A DNA stretch of 64,000 nt, taken from contig NC_088711.1 of assembly GCF_963576615.1 (NCBI RefSeq), forward strand, positions 2,418,001-2,482,000, written 5' to 3'. The position numbers were made by a program, and so were the translations under genes. Shown piece by piece: positions 37,511-54,600 of the stretch. The DNA is from Watersipora subatra. Taxonomy: Eukaryota > Bryozoa > Gymnolaemata > Cheilostomatida > Watersiporidae. Under the pieces are notes generated by a model. That model was not told the origin of the DNA. It did no database searches and saw nothing but the letters and a program-made list of their open reading frames with translations. Position 1 is the first letter of the stretch; each line of letters begins with the position of its first letter.

Positions 37511-39885
37511 TAAGTGTATCAGTGTGCTGCAGTATTACATAGTTAGGTGTATCAGTGTGCTATAGTATTACATAGCTAGGTGTATCGGTGTGCTGTGGTA
37601 TTACATAGCTAAGTGTATCGGTGTTGCAGTATTACATAGCTAAGTGGATCAGTGTGCTGTGGTATTACATAGCCAAGTGTATCGGTGTGCTGTCGTATTA
37701 CATAGCTAAGTGTATCAGTGTGCTGTCGTATTACATAGCTAAGTGTATCGGTGTGCTGTGGTATTACATAGCCAAGTGTATCGGTGTGCTGTAGTATTAC
37801 ATAGCTAAGTGTATCAGTGTGCTGTAGTATTACATAGCCAAGTGTATCGGTGTGCTGTCGTATTACATAGCTAAGTGTATCAGTGTGCTGTCGTATTACA
37901 TAGCTAAGTGTATCGGTGTGCTGCAGTATTACATAGTTAGGTGTATCAGTGTGCTGTAGTATTACATAGCCAAGTGTATCGGTGTGCTGTGGTATTACAT
38001 AGCTAAGTGTATCAGTGTGCTGTCGTGTTACATAGCTAAGTGTATCAGTGTGCTGTGGTATTACATAGCCAAGTGTATCGGTGTGCTGTCGTATTACATA
38101 GCTAAGTGTATCAGTGTGCTGTCGTATTACATAGCTAAGTGTATCGGTGTGCTGTGGTATTACATAGCCAAGTGTATCGGTGTGCTGTAGTATTACATAG
38201 CTAAGTGTATCAGTGTGCTGTAGTATTACATAGCTAAGTGTATCGGTGTGCTGTAATATTACATAGCTAAGTGTATCAGTGTGCTGTGGTATTACATAGC
38301 CAAGTGTATCAGTGTGATGTAGTATTACATAGCTAGGTGTATCAGTGTGCTGCAGTATTACATAGCTAAGTGTATCGGTGTGCTGTAGTATTACATAGCT
38401 AAGTGTATCAGTGCGCTGTAGTATTACATAGCTAAGTGGATTGGTGTGCTGTAGTATTACATAGCCCAAGTGTATCAGTGTGCTGTAGTATTACATGGCT
38501 AAGTGTATCAGTGTGCCGTAGTATTACATAGCTAAGTGTATCGGTGTGCTGTAGTATTACATAGCCAAGTGTATCGGTGTGCTGTGGTATTACATAGCCA
38601 AGTGTATCAGTGCGCTGTGGTATTACATAGCCAAGTGTATCAGTGTGCTGTAGTATTACATAGCTAAGTGTATCAGTGCGCTGTGGTATTACATAGCCAA
38701 GTGTATCAGTGTGCTGTAGTATTACATAGCTAAGTGTATCAGTGCGCTGTGGTATTACATAGCTAAGTGTATCAGTGCACTGTGGTATTACATAGCCAAG
38801 TGTATCAGTGTGCTGTAGTATTACATAGCTAAGTGTATCAGTGCGCTGTAGTATTACATAGCTAAGTGTATCAGTGTGCTGTAGTATTACATAGCTAAGT
38901 GTATCAGTGTGCTGTAGTATTACATAGCTAAGTGTATCAGTGCGCTGTGGTATTACATAGCCAAGTGTATCAGTGTGCTGTAGTATTACATAGCTAAGTG
39001 TATCAGTGCGCTGTGGTATTACATAGCTAAGTGTATCGGTGTGCTGTAGTATTACATAGCTAAGTGTATCAGTGCGCTGTGGTATTACATAGCCAAGTGT
39101 ATCAGTGTGCTGTAGTATTACATAGCCAAGTGTATCAGTGTGCTGTAGTATTACATAGCTAAGTGTATCAGTGCGCTGTAGTATTACATAGCTAAGTGTA
39201 TCAGTGTGCTGTAGTATTACATAGCTAAGTGTATCAGTGTGCTGTAGTATTACATAGCTAAGTGTATCAGTGCGCTGTGGTATTACATAGCCAAGTGTAT
39301 CAGTGTGCTGTAGTATTACATAGCTAAGTGTATCAGTGTGCTGTGGTATTACATAGCTAAGTGTATCAGTGCACTGTGGTATTACATAGCCAAGTGTATC
39401 AGTGTGCTGTAGTATTACATAGCTAAGTGTATCAGTGCGCTGTAGTATTACATAGCTAAGTGTATCAGTGTGCTGTAGTATTACATAGCTAAGTGTATCA
39501 GTGTGCTGTAGTATTACATAGCTATGTAATACCACAGCACACTGATACACTTAGCTATGTAATACTACAGCACACTGATACACTTAGCTATGTAATACCA
39601 CAGCACACTGATACACTTAGCTATGTAATACTACAGCACACTGATACACTTAGCTATGTAATACTACAGCACACTGATACACTTAGCTATGTAATACCAC
39701 AGCGCACTGATACACTTAGCTATGTAATACTACAGCGCACTGATACACTTAGCTATGTAATACTACAGCACACTGATACACTTGGCTATGTAATACCACA
39801 GTGCACTGATACACTTAGCTATGTAATACCACAGCGCACTGATACACTTAGCTAAGTGTATCGGTGTGCTGTAGTATTACATGGC
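37511..39885. repeat. 33-bp minisatellite, about 72 copies, with an inverted block
   Basis: The unit is AGCTAAGTGTATCAGTGTGC followed by TGTAGTATTACAT. Single-base variants (CAG/CGG, GTGTGC/GTGCGC, TAG/TGG/TCG, GCTAAG/GCCAAG) are shared by many copies. From 39522 to 39851 the orientation is reversed; these 330 bp are exactly ten units. Because the unit is 33 bp, minus-strand frames stay open (37609-38469 and 38432-39550, 11-residue period YVILQHTDTLS), broken once by a single-base insertion near 38465. No start context, splice site or domain supports translation. Confidence 0.97.
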
Positions 39886-40795
39886 TAAGAAGGTATTTGT
39901 TAGTAAGTTTGGCATTTCATGATGTAAATGCCCTTTTTGCTAACACTACTATGAGACGTGTTTTGGTGTAATTAGTCATAGCTTACCATAATAATTTTTT
40001 AATAAGCAAATTTTCTATCTATGCTTAGTCCCAGAATATTACCATGTCTGCGATAGCCATGGTGCACAGTATACTAAACCTTGTAGAAATGTGACCATGT
40101 CACGATGGAGCCATCACGTTTACCCGTCTTTGTTGACCTCCGGTGACAGCCTAACCTCAAGATAGTACTACTATACTTGGCGTTATAACAAGTAATTAAG
40201 AATGGAAGGTTTGGAACAATTCCTGACTCGCTGTAGGCCAATAGTGGTGCTTCTCTATTCTTATTCGTTTGGCCGTTTTTTAACTTTGCTAGTAACACTA
40301 TAGTTTTGTAAGTTATTTTTGGTTGAAGTCACTAACATAGCTGCTCTACAACTATATTTTATATTAAACCAAAGCTGTAGTAAGCTTGACTGAACATTGT
40401 CTAGCTCCATATTGATTCTCTCTACCCATAACAGCTGTAGTTTGTATCAATCCGACAGTAAGGTCTCAGTGGAAGGTTTAGGGACATGTAATGAGTGTAG
40501 AGCGGGTCATATATCATCTGTATTCCTCTGGATACAAAAATAGTGCATCACGCAGTAAGTGTACAGAGAAAAGAGAGACACTTGTGAGCTGGAGAGATAT
40601 GCTGTAGATAGCATCAGATTATCTATAGTCACACTAGAAATTAAAGATGCACAAGGAAAGGCTATTTTAAAACTCGTCATATAAAATAGGGTTCAAATTG
40701 CTAATGCTTAGAATTTTTGAGATGGAGTTATTTTAGGCTACCTCTATAGAACAGTAGCGAAGATAAAAAAAAGCTAAGACAAGGGTTAGAACTTG
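39886..40795. other. spacer between the 33-bp array and the cathepsin gene
   Basis: No supported gene. It should contain the 3' UTR of the minus-strand cathepsin gene next to 40795. No convincing polyadenylation signal was singled out. Confidence 0.45.
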
Positions 40796-45490
<4,695 letters not shown>

Positions 45491-45617
45491 ACTGCAAACG
45501 AAAGCTATCAACCCTTCTTTAACGAGCTCTAAGATCTATGTGACTGAAACAATGATATGATCGCCAAAGCCTATTCTAAACGCGTGGACTAGTAGTAAAC
45601 AAAGAGTAAATGTTGAT

Positions 45618-45623
45618 CACGTG
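45618..45623. promoter_or_regulatory. E-box CACGTG within ATCACGTGAT
   Basis: Palindromic CACGTG 128 bp upstream of the cathepsin start codon. It resembles the CLEAR element (GTCACGTGAC) bound by TFEB/MITF-family factors at lysosomal genes. The function is inferred from context. Confidence 0.45.
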
Positions 45624-45658
45624 ATTACACAGCTGATTACACAACGGGTAGGGCTCTA

Positions 45659-45668
45659 GTCACGTGGC
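45659..45668. promoter_or_regulatory. CLEAR-like motif GTCACGTGGC
   Basis: It matches GTCACGTGAC at nine of ten positions and lies 169 bp upstream of the cathepsin start codon, 36 bp from a second CACGTG. Two such sites close together in front of a lysosomal protease gene suggest TFEB-type control. Confidence 0.5.
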
Positions 45669-47797
45669 AGAAGAGTAGTCGATAAAATGTGGAGACAACT
45701 CCATCGCCAGTAGTTGTGGAGGCTTATTTGTGCATTGCTGATTCTCAATTAAATATACAGCAGCTATGTTTCTATAGAACTAGTTTGTTTTTTAATGGTA
45801 ATCAATGTTTCAAAATTATTAGTAACTGCCATTTTGGTATGTATAAGCCCATAATCTGTAGATTGTCATACCGTCCAGCCATATAAAGCCTATGCGTATT
45901 CTCATTTGCGAACTCAAAAAATACCTATTTGAACTTTGCAGACTTTTGAAATATTTCAGCAAAGAATATTGTACTTGAATATAAAATGGAATATGATACC
46001 AAGTAAATTAGGCTAAAATAGCACTCGTGGCACTACAAACAAGGATGATCATCCAACAAGAAAGGATTACATGAAAGCATGTGAAATGGTCATACACCAA
46101 ACTGCTTAGAGTTTAAAACAGCAAAATTCAATGTAGTACAAAGCTGACCTCTAGCTGTTGATTCTGAACTTTTCTAACTCAAAACATTGATTAGAAGTGG
46201 TGAATCATTTTAGACCTTACACAATGACTGTCTTGTGACATTGTTTATGATAAGTTTAAGTGAACTCTCTGGGTATCCTTAGGCGTGACAAATGCAAAAA
46301 CCAGGCTGTGATGTTAGAAGAAACCCAAAACAATACAGAAGATATATAAAAATGTTAAGAGATGATAAGTGAATGCGGATGCTGTAGAAACGCTGACAAA
46401 ACATTCTATAATAAGCTGATGGTTTGAAGTCTGTAACTAGTGTTAACAAGTCTGTAAACAAACTAGTTGCACTCATGGGTCACATGGCAAACCACAAGCT
46501 TCACAACTGCCAGAGGAGTCCCAACACTTGAATATATCAAGCCAGAACTGGTAATAGAATAGACTGGGTTTATAAATAAACGCTGCCAAACACAGTCAGG
46601 ATAGCTGCTTGCTGTTGCAGAATTCAAATTACACCTTTCCATGAAGCATTATCGGTGCATTTGCTATGTATACCTTCTCTGTCTCAAGCAACTTAAAAAA
46701 ACAGCATAGCATTTTTTTTCTTTGAATGAGTAAAATGTAAGAGGTCACATAGGGCAGCTATGATGTAACTTTGTATAGCACCATTGTGTTGAGGTAATTG
46801 AGCCGCCACTGTACATAGAAAGCTACAGTTTATGTAGTGTCCCTATTATAGCGAGTTCTTTGTGTTTGTACCAAAGAGCCATTCATTCTACAGGATACTT
46901 CTTTGTATTATGTGAAACCCTCTAGTCAGCCTCCTTGTATTGTAACCGCCAACCATCTCAACATTGGGTTCAGGTAAGCCATAGACCATGCATGTGGATT
47001 TCTAAATACAAGTTTCCTGTCTGCATACAAACAGGTGAGTCATAATTCTTAGTGTCTTGTAGGAATACGATAATATTTAGGGTCGCTATCTGTTCTAGAC
47101 AAGCTGCTGGTGCATGTACCTGTACGTCATTATATATAAGAAATATTGCCAGTCTGTATAAACAGACAGTCTAGTTTCTTGCTATGTAGACATGCTCTCA
47201 GCTTGGTATTCACATGTGCTCACTGAGCCAGATTATAGAGCATTGAAGTCAGCCCATGAAAGCTGAAAATAATTTAATTATTTTTCAAAAAAATTGGGTA
47301 CTCTTTGAAGCAAATTTTGATATAAAAATATAAACAATTTCAGAATAAGATAAAAGAAACTAATATTATAGTCCATTAGAATATCTTTTCAAGTTTATGT
47401 CGGATGATGAAAGCTTTGTGGCCAATTCCTGGAGCGTGGTTTGACTCAGGATCACGGAATAGTTACTCTAGTATTTGCTAATAATAGAGAGTGAGCAATG
47501 ATTCCATTATCACGGGCTGTTTTCTACTCAACTACTTATCCTTGCTGTGATTTCAAAGCCTTTGAAATCTCGGAAGCCAGTGCTTGATTTGAAATGTGCA
47601 GCTATTATAAATGTGCAGTGGTAAGAGGCAATAGCTGGAGAGCAAGTGATAAATAGGATATAATAGATGCACATGTATTAAGTTCAATACATGACCAATA
47701 TTGATCTTTATTGATAGAGAAACAGCACTGTCTGTCTTCCATAATCGGCTCATAACACCTCAAGAAGAACTACAACGAACACCCTCTAGCCACAATT
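45669..47797. other. intergenic region between divergent genes
   Basis: It separates the cathepsin gene (minus) from the 267-aa gene (plus) and should hold both promoters. No tandem array. One stretch, 46892-46974, has an acceptor and donor around an open frame and could be an exon of an unknown transcript; see findings. GATTTCAAA-GCC-TTTGAAATC near 47549 is another small hairpin. Confidence 0.45.
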
Positions 47798-50342
47798 ATG
47801 GCTGATGATAACGACAACGAGAAAGAAGTACCGGAGTTTGACTCTGGACTCTGTTTTCCAATTCAAGATGGAGGATTTGCTTACAAAAAGTCTTACACTA
47901 AAATGAACAATAAAAAGTTAAGCGGAACAATTGATTTTCGTCTCAAGACAAGTGTAACCAAAGCGCTGCTGAAAGAGAACAAGTGTGGTAAGTTAGGTCT
48001 ATTTTTTATTTTAGTAAAAGCTGACAACTATAAATAGTTGAGATATATATTTAGCACACTCAAATCTTTATCTTGCAGTGCTTATTTGCTTAGATGCCCG
48101 TTTTACACTGATTTAATTCATTTTGAGACGTAACCGGAATGTTTGAACACTCAAACTTCTTCGCATTAGTAAGTCTGTTATAACCAGCAACTCTTTTACA
48201 CCATACAGTCTGTTAAACTCTGGTGAGGTATATTCAGTATCAGATCAGTATTATGAATAAAATAACAATTTATGGTTGTACAAAGTTCTTAAAGAGTAAT
48301 AGCTAAACTGCTTGTAGGGCAACTCTAACAAGATGTGAGTAAATATAGATTATATTTATAAGGAGGTCATTCGCCAAACAGGCTCTCAGTCTATATAGCC
48401 AGTCATGTTTTTCAATGGCTCAATGTTTTTTACTCCTTATTTTGAATGGGTGCACAGGGCAAGCAAACATAGCTGCAAAGGTCAAGACTTGAGCAAACAA
48501 TTGACTGTAATCATATTATCTGAAACAGTTCATGCTAAATATGGCGAGTGACGTTCTTCATGCCAACTTTAGTACATGCGCTTGTCAGACAGCAGGTCCG
48601 AAGACATAACTGGTTTTCCCGTGGGTCAACGCCTCATCCGTTAACAGTATTGGCCATGTATTGGCTGTATTGACCTTCAATACAGCCATGCGAATGAATC
48701 TAAGTATCTATCTAAATAAATCTACTCTGTAGTAATAACTGCTGCAGATGAGAGGAAGCTGCAGAGATCATTGGCTGCCCTCACTCATGACCAGAATAAG
48801 CAAGTTCATGCCCAGAATTACCAGAAAATGAACTTCACATTTCGCCTAAGATGTAGGCGCGAGTCTTGGCAGAAGGAAGACATGTTTAAAGTGGATCGGC
48901 TGAACCTTCCGCAGTTAACACCAAAAGATAGGAAGCTACAATCCGCTTCCATACAACAGGTTAGGGGATGTGTTTGTACCACAGGCAGCGGGTTAGACCT
49001 AGTGTTTGTACTGTAGGTAACAAGTTAGACCTAGTGTTTGCACTGTAGGTAACAAGTTAGACCAAGTGTTAATAGCGCCTGTAGTTAATGTGGCTTTTAA
49101 AAGGTCTATAGACAGAACTTTCTTTCAAATATGTTACCACAAATTATACTAGCAATCGATAATAAAAAAATTGATGGCACAAAAGTTACTCATTGCTCTT
49201 TCACAAAAACTCATCAAGGAGCAATTGACACTTAATTGTGAGCTTCTGTAAAAGATGTTAGCTTATTATTGACCAATACCCTTGCTTGCTGCAATGATAA
49301 TTCTAGCTGCAGACCAACTGAATGAAATTTGAAGGACAACGAAAATTTGTAGCATTAGCCTATTTATATTGGGTGTAAGAGTTTAATCTTAAGTCGAATA
49401 ATTGAAAACAACTTTTTGGAAAGCATAAAAATCACAACTAAAAGGTTGGCGGTATCAAGGTCTCACTGAGAAGATGACTCTTAATTTGTTAATTCTATAC
49501 ACTATTGAGCACATTTTTTTTGGCCATGCCTTATTTACATTTAATATTTGTTTCAATAACTTCTTCATAATAAACATTCTATTTCTGCGACTGGTAGCCT
49601 CAGTTGTACCCATATTGTGTGTACGTACGTCTGTGTCGGCACGTGCCCCCTACTAGTAGCATAGATTATCAGCTTTTGATTAGCCATGACATAAGAGTCA
49701 TTCAAGTATAAGTTGGTAGAATAGCAACATGCTCAATCAGATCAAATATTGGTTATTGGTTTATGAGTCACTAGAATCTAAATGAATGCATACAGGTCTA
49801 CAAAATGGCCGACCATGTAGAAAAGCGCAAAGTTTCTGTACCACTCCTGCCTGTCATGTATGGAGATTTGGAACCAAAGATTGTTGAATACAAGAGTCAT
49901 ACTTACTTAACCAAGCAGCCCGCGGTTGTACAACTGCATCCTGCCCAGCAGCAGCGGTATGACAAATACAGGTAAACACAACTCCTATATCCACTCAAGA
50001 AATCCATAAAGTGGCAATGGTTAATTATTTAATTTATATTATATTATTGCATTGCCAAAATGTTTGTTAACATCTTTTGCATGTTCAAGACATCACAATA
50101 CACACCATTATTTTAGAGGAATGAACTTGCTTGGTACAAGGTCTGTGCTAGACAAACGCTTTCAAGGACTTTCGACAGCGCTCTCAGATGCCAAACTTAC
50201 TGTTGGTGATGGAAGACTAGACAAATCAGGGCTGGAGAGTCTTTCAAAGCACCAGAACTTTCGATATTGCAACAATCTGAATAGCGGCAGCACTCAGCTG
50301 GGTAGTCATGGTTTTAAGAGAGCTGCCACAACATTTCAATAG
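47798..50342 (+). CDS. unknown conserved-looking protein, 267 aa, four exons, complete
   Basis: Exons: 47798-47987, 48748-48959, 49796-49971, 50117-50342. All phases match and a stop lies at 50340-50342. I do not recognise the family. The N-terminus is acidic (MADDNDNEKEVPEFDSG). Exon 2 is basic and rich in glutamine and lysine, with KMNFTFRLRCRRESWQKEDM. Exon 3 has a basic patch and LLPVMYGDLEPK and a tyrosine-rich segment. The C-terminus is serine/glycine-rich and polar. There is no signal peptide, membrane segment, coiled coil or known catalytic motif, so a soluble intracellular protein is likely. The small, basic, tyrosine- and proline-punctuated style resembles axonemal microtubule-associated proteins, but that is only an impression. 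The start is the first ATG of the exon, in CAATTATGG. It is divergent from the cathepsin gene about 2.3 kb away. Confidence 0.75.
48662..48688. repeat. perfect hairpin, 12-bp arms
   Basis: TGGCTGTATTGA, loop CCT, TCAATACAGCCA. It lies in intron 1 of the 267-aa gene. Confidence 0.85.
48960..49077 (+). repeat. 32-bp tandem repeat starting exactly at a splice donor
   Basis: GTTAG occurs at 48960, 48992, 49024 and 49056, spaced 32 bp each. The first is the donor of exon 2 of the 267-aa gene (CAACAG|GTTAGG). Units contain GTTAGACCTAGTGTTTG and end in CTGTAGGTAACAA. The first unit is the most diverged and the second and third are almost identical. Confidence 0.85.
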
Positions 50343-51629
50343 CCTTCACATTTTCATTTTCATTATGTCTATTCCCTAGTCTATTAGTAACCTGAAAGTC
50401 AAACTCAAGTTACTAAAACACAACTCGGTTTCAAGGTGTTTGAGAGCTAACTTCATATTCATTGACTAAGTTTGGGAAAATGAAAGCTTTTCTTCCATCA
50501 GTGCTGTAATGCTGCTAAACAGTTTGTCAAGCCGCAAAAAGCACCATTTTTGATACTTTGGTTTTTAAAATTATCTTGGTGTTGTCACACCTCAATCTAC
50601 AATCCCTTTATACCTTTACTCTTTGCACCCTCGCTCTATGATACACAAATCACTCTCATGCAAACAGTCATCTTGAAACTGAAGCTCATATAGTTGCAAA
50701 AGATAAACAACCTTTAGTTTCCAAGCTTTACAAACACCATAAGTGGAGCTGTCTCTTCTTTTAATTCTGCTAATTCACATAGCTCATTTTAGAGAAAACA
50801 GTTAAAATAGATCTACTCTGTTTCTTCATATCTTTAGACGCAGGTCAGCTATAAACATTTACATAAAGTACACAACCATTCTTATATGGCTTTTATATTT
50901 CAAGGATTGTAATAGTCTTTCATGGATTGACATAAAAGACTAGTTAATTATAGCAGAGCTTGATACTTTTCAACAACCTATAGCTTTTTATGGTATGCTA
51001 TATCATGCATAGCTTCTTGTGCTATCTAACGTAATACAATTTATATCTGTTCAAGCCGTAGATATAGTAAACCAGGGTTTACTATATCTATGGTTCAAGC
51101 TATACAAGCGTGTCATTTTTAATTGTCTCACCTTGTAAGTGCATGATGAGTCATTGTAGCTAAGATTGATATCGCAACACGCTACTATGAACTACTATGT
51201 AGCAGTCATAGTGTATGATGAATCCATCTATGCAGCTTGGCTTATCACTGGCCATCACTGTTTTTAAACTATAATAATATTCTGCTGAATTTAAAATAAG
51301 ACAGTATCTCTTGCAAAATAAGAAAATCTATTTTGTACAAAAATAGATAAATCACTTATATCTGAAAATAATGCAAAATACTGTTTGATAAATGTGAATG
51401 TTATGTCATAACTGATCTCAAACCACCCAGCAGAAGCGTGTGTATATATGTGGCTACACATATACATACATATTGCATAAGTACATGTACACAGTTTGAA
51501 ACACTCCGGCAAGCTTGACAGCATTCCGCTAGCTTCAGCTGACTGCTGATCAATGAACAAGGCTGTTTGAGACAACCTCTCTCTGGTAGACCGATAACAC
51601 AGTCTGTCCTAGGTGGGTCATGTTTGATG
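50343..51629. other. convergent 3' region of two genes
   Basis: It lies between the stop of the 267-aa gene and the stop of the LRRC74-like gene on the other strand, so it should hold both 3' UTRs. No further coding exon recognised. It contains the hairpin at 51056-51093. Confidence 0.5.
51056..51093. repeat. near-perfect hairpin, 17-bp arms, flanked by direct repeats
   Basis: CCGTAGATATAGTAAAC, loop CAGG, then the complement with one mismatch. TTCAAG lies directly on both sides (51050-51055 and 51094-51099). Confidence 0.9.
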
Positions 51630-54600
51630 TTAATGGGCGTGTTCTTCTGCACCAATCACCAGCTCTCTACCAGCAATCATAATAGCCATTACTCCTTCAG
51701 AATGAAGCCAGCAATCTAATAGGTTCTCATTTTGAAGCTCTTTAAATGATCTACAGGACTAGGAACTAGTCACAGGACTAGGACTACAGGTATATATTAT
51801 TCTAGAGAAAAGGTTTTTTGACCAAAACATCAACCTTTGCTCAAAAGAAAGCTTTCTCTAATTCATTGAGCAGTTCGGCTGTGTAGTACTTTGTGAAAAA
51901 CAGTTTGTGAAAATTTCGACTTATAGTTTGTTGTTTGGTTAGTCGTAAACAGGTTCTATTCAGAAACTTAGAGGTAATAAAGGTTGCGCATAGTCCCTGT
52001 AACTCTAAAATGCTACGCTGATAACAAACAGAGCTAATTCTAAAATCCAGTCATTTAAATTTTTATCTGAATAAATAAATTTGTGTGAGATTATTAATAG
52101 TGCATCATATTTAAACAATGCCACAACTTGAATAGCTGAAAAGCTGGAAGAGAGAGGTAAATGGCTGATACTCATATGTACAATTGGCTATGGGACAGCT
52201 GGTTACAAACTGAACTGCAAATGCAAGTAACTAGGAGTACAAACAATACAGACAACAAGGCATGATATAAATTGGTAAATGGATAAGTGAGTAGAGAGGT
52301 AAATTGGTGAACTAGTAGGTAGATATGTGAGTAAACGAACATAAGAGAGTGAAGTAAGTAGGTGAATAAGTAGGCCTGGATGGTTAGAAGATAACTTGGT
52401 AAGATCTTTGGTGGAGCACTAGGTAGAGGACTTAGACAGAGAAAAATAAATCTGAAAAGTAAATGAGTTTCACAAACACTCCAGAGTAGGAGGAAACAAT
52501 TCTAAAATAAATGGTTCAATATTTTGTTCTCAGGTGTCATGCAGTGTCATGTCAGGTGTCATGCAGTGTCATGTCAGGTGTCATGCAGTGTCATGTCAGG
52601 TGTCATGCAGTGTCATGTCAGGTGTCATGCAGTGTCATGTCAGGTGTCATGCAGTGTCATGTCAGGTGTCATGCAGTGTCATGTCAGGTGTCATGCAGTG
52701 TCATGTCAGGTGTCAAGCAGTGTCATGTCAGGTGTTATGCAGTGTCATGTCAGGTGTCAAGCAGTGTCATGTCAGGTGTCATGCAGTGTCATGTCAGGTG
52801 TCATGCGGTGTCATGTCAGGTGTCATGCAGTGTCATGTCAGGTGTCATGCAGTGTCATGTCAGGTGTCATGCAGGGGTCAGGTGTCATGCAAGGATTTCT
52901 TAAATCAAACAAAGATTTGCGTTGAGTAAGGTTTTTGTTAATTCTAATTTTACATTTTCAATAAGGACTTTGGTTCAGATTTTAAGTCTAACGTTTTGTG
53001 GGAATAAACCATTGTGACAACAAAGTTAATCACATCATGTAGATTTCTTTAGCCATTGAACATCAGACAAACTTAGTGAATTTCAGCCTTACCCAAAGTC
53101 GATGTCACCGTCCCCATCCATATCAAGGGCAGCTATTAACTGATCAACTTGCAGTGGGCTGAGGGGAATCTTCATCACCTGCTCACGTAAACCAAAGGGA
53201 ATTATATGTCCATTATGCATAATACTGCTCAGCTTATGAACGGATAGCTTTAAAAATGTCACAATCATCATTTCTTGGTATTTAAGATAACATAACAACT
53301 GCACAGCTTTGGCAATATCTCTATAAATATTTAATAAATCAATATATTTTCAGATTTACTATCATATTATAATAGATATTGAGAAGCAAAAAGCAATAGT
53401 AGTTATACTCTTGTACCCATCACCTTCAGAGTGTGCCATAGTAGTTATACTTTTGTACCCATCACCTTCAGCGTGTACCATAGTAGTTATACTTTTGTAC
53501 CAGTCACCTTCAGTGTGTACCATAGTAGTTATACTCTTGTACCAATCACTTTCACTGTGTACCATAGTAGTTATACTCTTGTACCGATCACTTTCAGTGT
53601 GTACCATAGTAGTTATACTCTTCTACCAATCACTTTCAGTGTGTACCATAGTAGTTATACTCTTGTACCCATCACCTTCAGTGTGTACTATAGTAGTTAT
53701 ACTCTTGTACCAATCACTTTCAGCGTGTACCATAGTAGTTATACTCTTGTATCCATCACTTTCAGTGTGTACCATAGTAGTTATACTCTTGTACCAATCA
53801 CCTTTAGTGTGTACCATAGTAGTTATACCCTTGTACCGATCATCTCAACACATTGTTACCCCTCATAATAAGACAACATTTATTTGAGCTAATAACAGAA
53901 AACAAGCTGTGAATTTGAGCAGATGCTTATTCTGAACAATGAAGAGACGCTGTACACTCACCCGCAACCCTTCTCGGAACTCATCATATGACACTGCCAT
54001 GCTGCCATCATCATCCATTTCTTGGAAGAACGTGACAAGGTCAATGTTATTCTCTGCCATGTACTGCTTGAAAAAGGTCAATGCCTCGTCTACCACATCA
54101 TAGCTCTTCAACTTCCTCTTGCCTATTTAACAATATGTAGCCATATCTACTCATATCCTGGCCCTGCGTAACTACTGTACACGTAATATGCAGCCATATC
54201 TACTCATGTCCTGGCCCTGTGTAACTACTGCACACGTAATATGCAGCCATATCTACTCATGTCCTGGCCTTGTGTAACTACTGCACACGTACTATGCAGC
54301 CATATCTACTCATGTCCTGGCCCTGCGTAACTACGACACTTTGTAATATGCAGCCATATCTAGTCATGTCCTGGCCCTGTGTAACTACTGCACACGTAAT
54401 ATGCAGCCATATCTACTCATATCCTGGCCCTGTGTAACTATTGCACACCTAGGCTGGGTAGAACGGGGTGACACAGCCTGAGACAGGTAAGGGCAGGGTG
54501 AGATATGTGGCTAACACTCACAAACTTGTAGAGCTTAATGGTCTCATCAGCTGTATTATTTGACATAGAGACTTCCTAACCTCCTGACTTTTACAGCTAA

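Noticed and set aside
38432-39550. 372-aa minus-strand ORF as a real gene
   Set aside because: It lies entirely within the 33-bp array. It is open only because the unit is a multiple of three, and has no splice sites or domain.
52511-52929. Three overlapping cysteine-rich ORFs of about 130 aa as toxin-like or secreted peptides
   Set aside because: They are frames of a 22-bp minisatellite in an intron; no signal peptide or cysteine framework.
53411-53887. 158- and 145-aa plus-strand ORFs
   Set aside because: They are frames of the 42-bp minisatellite between two EF-hand exons of the other strand.
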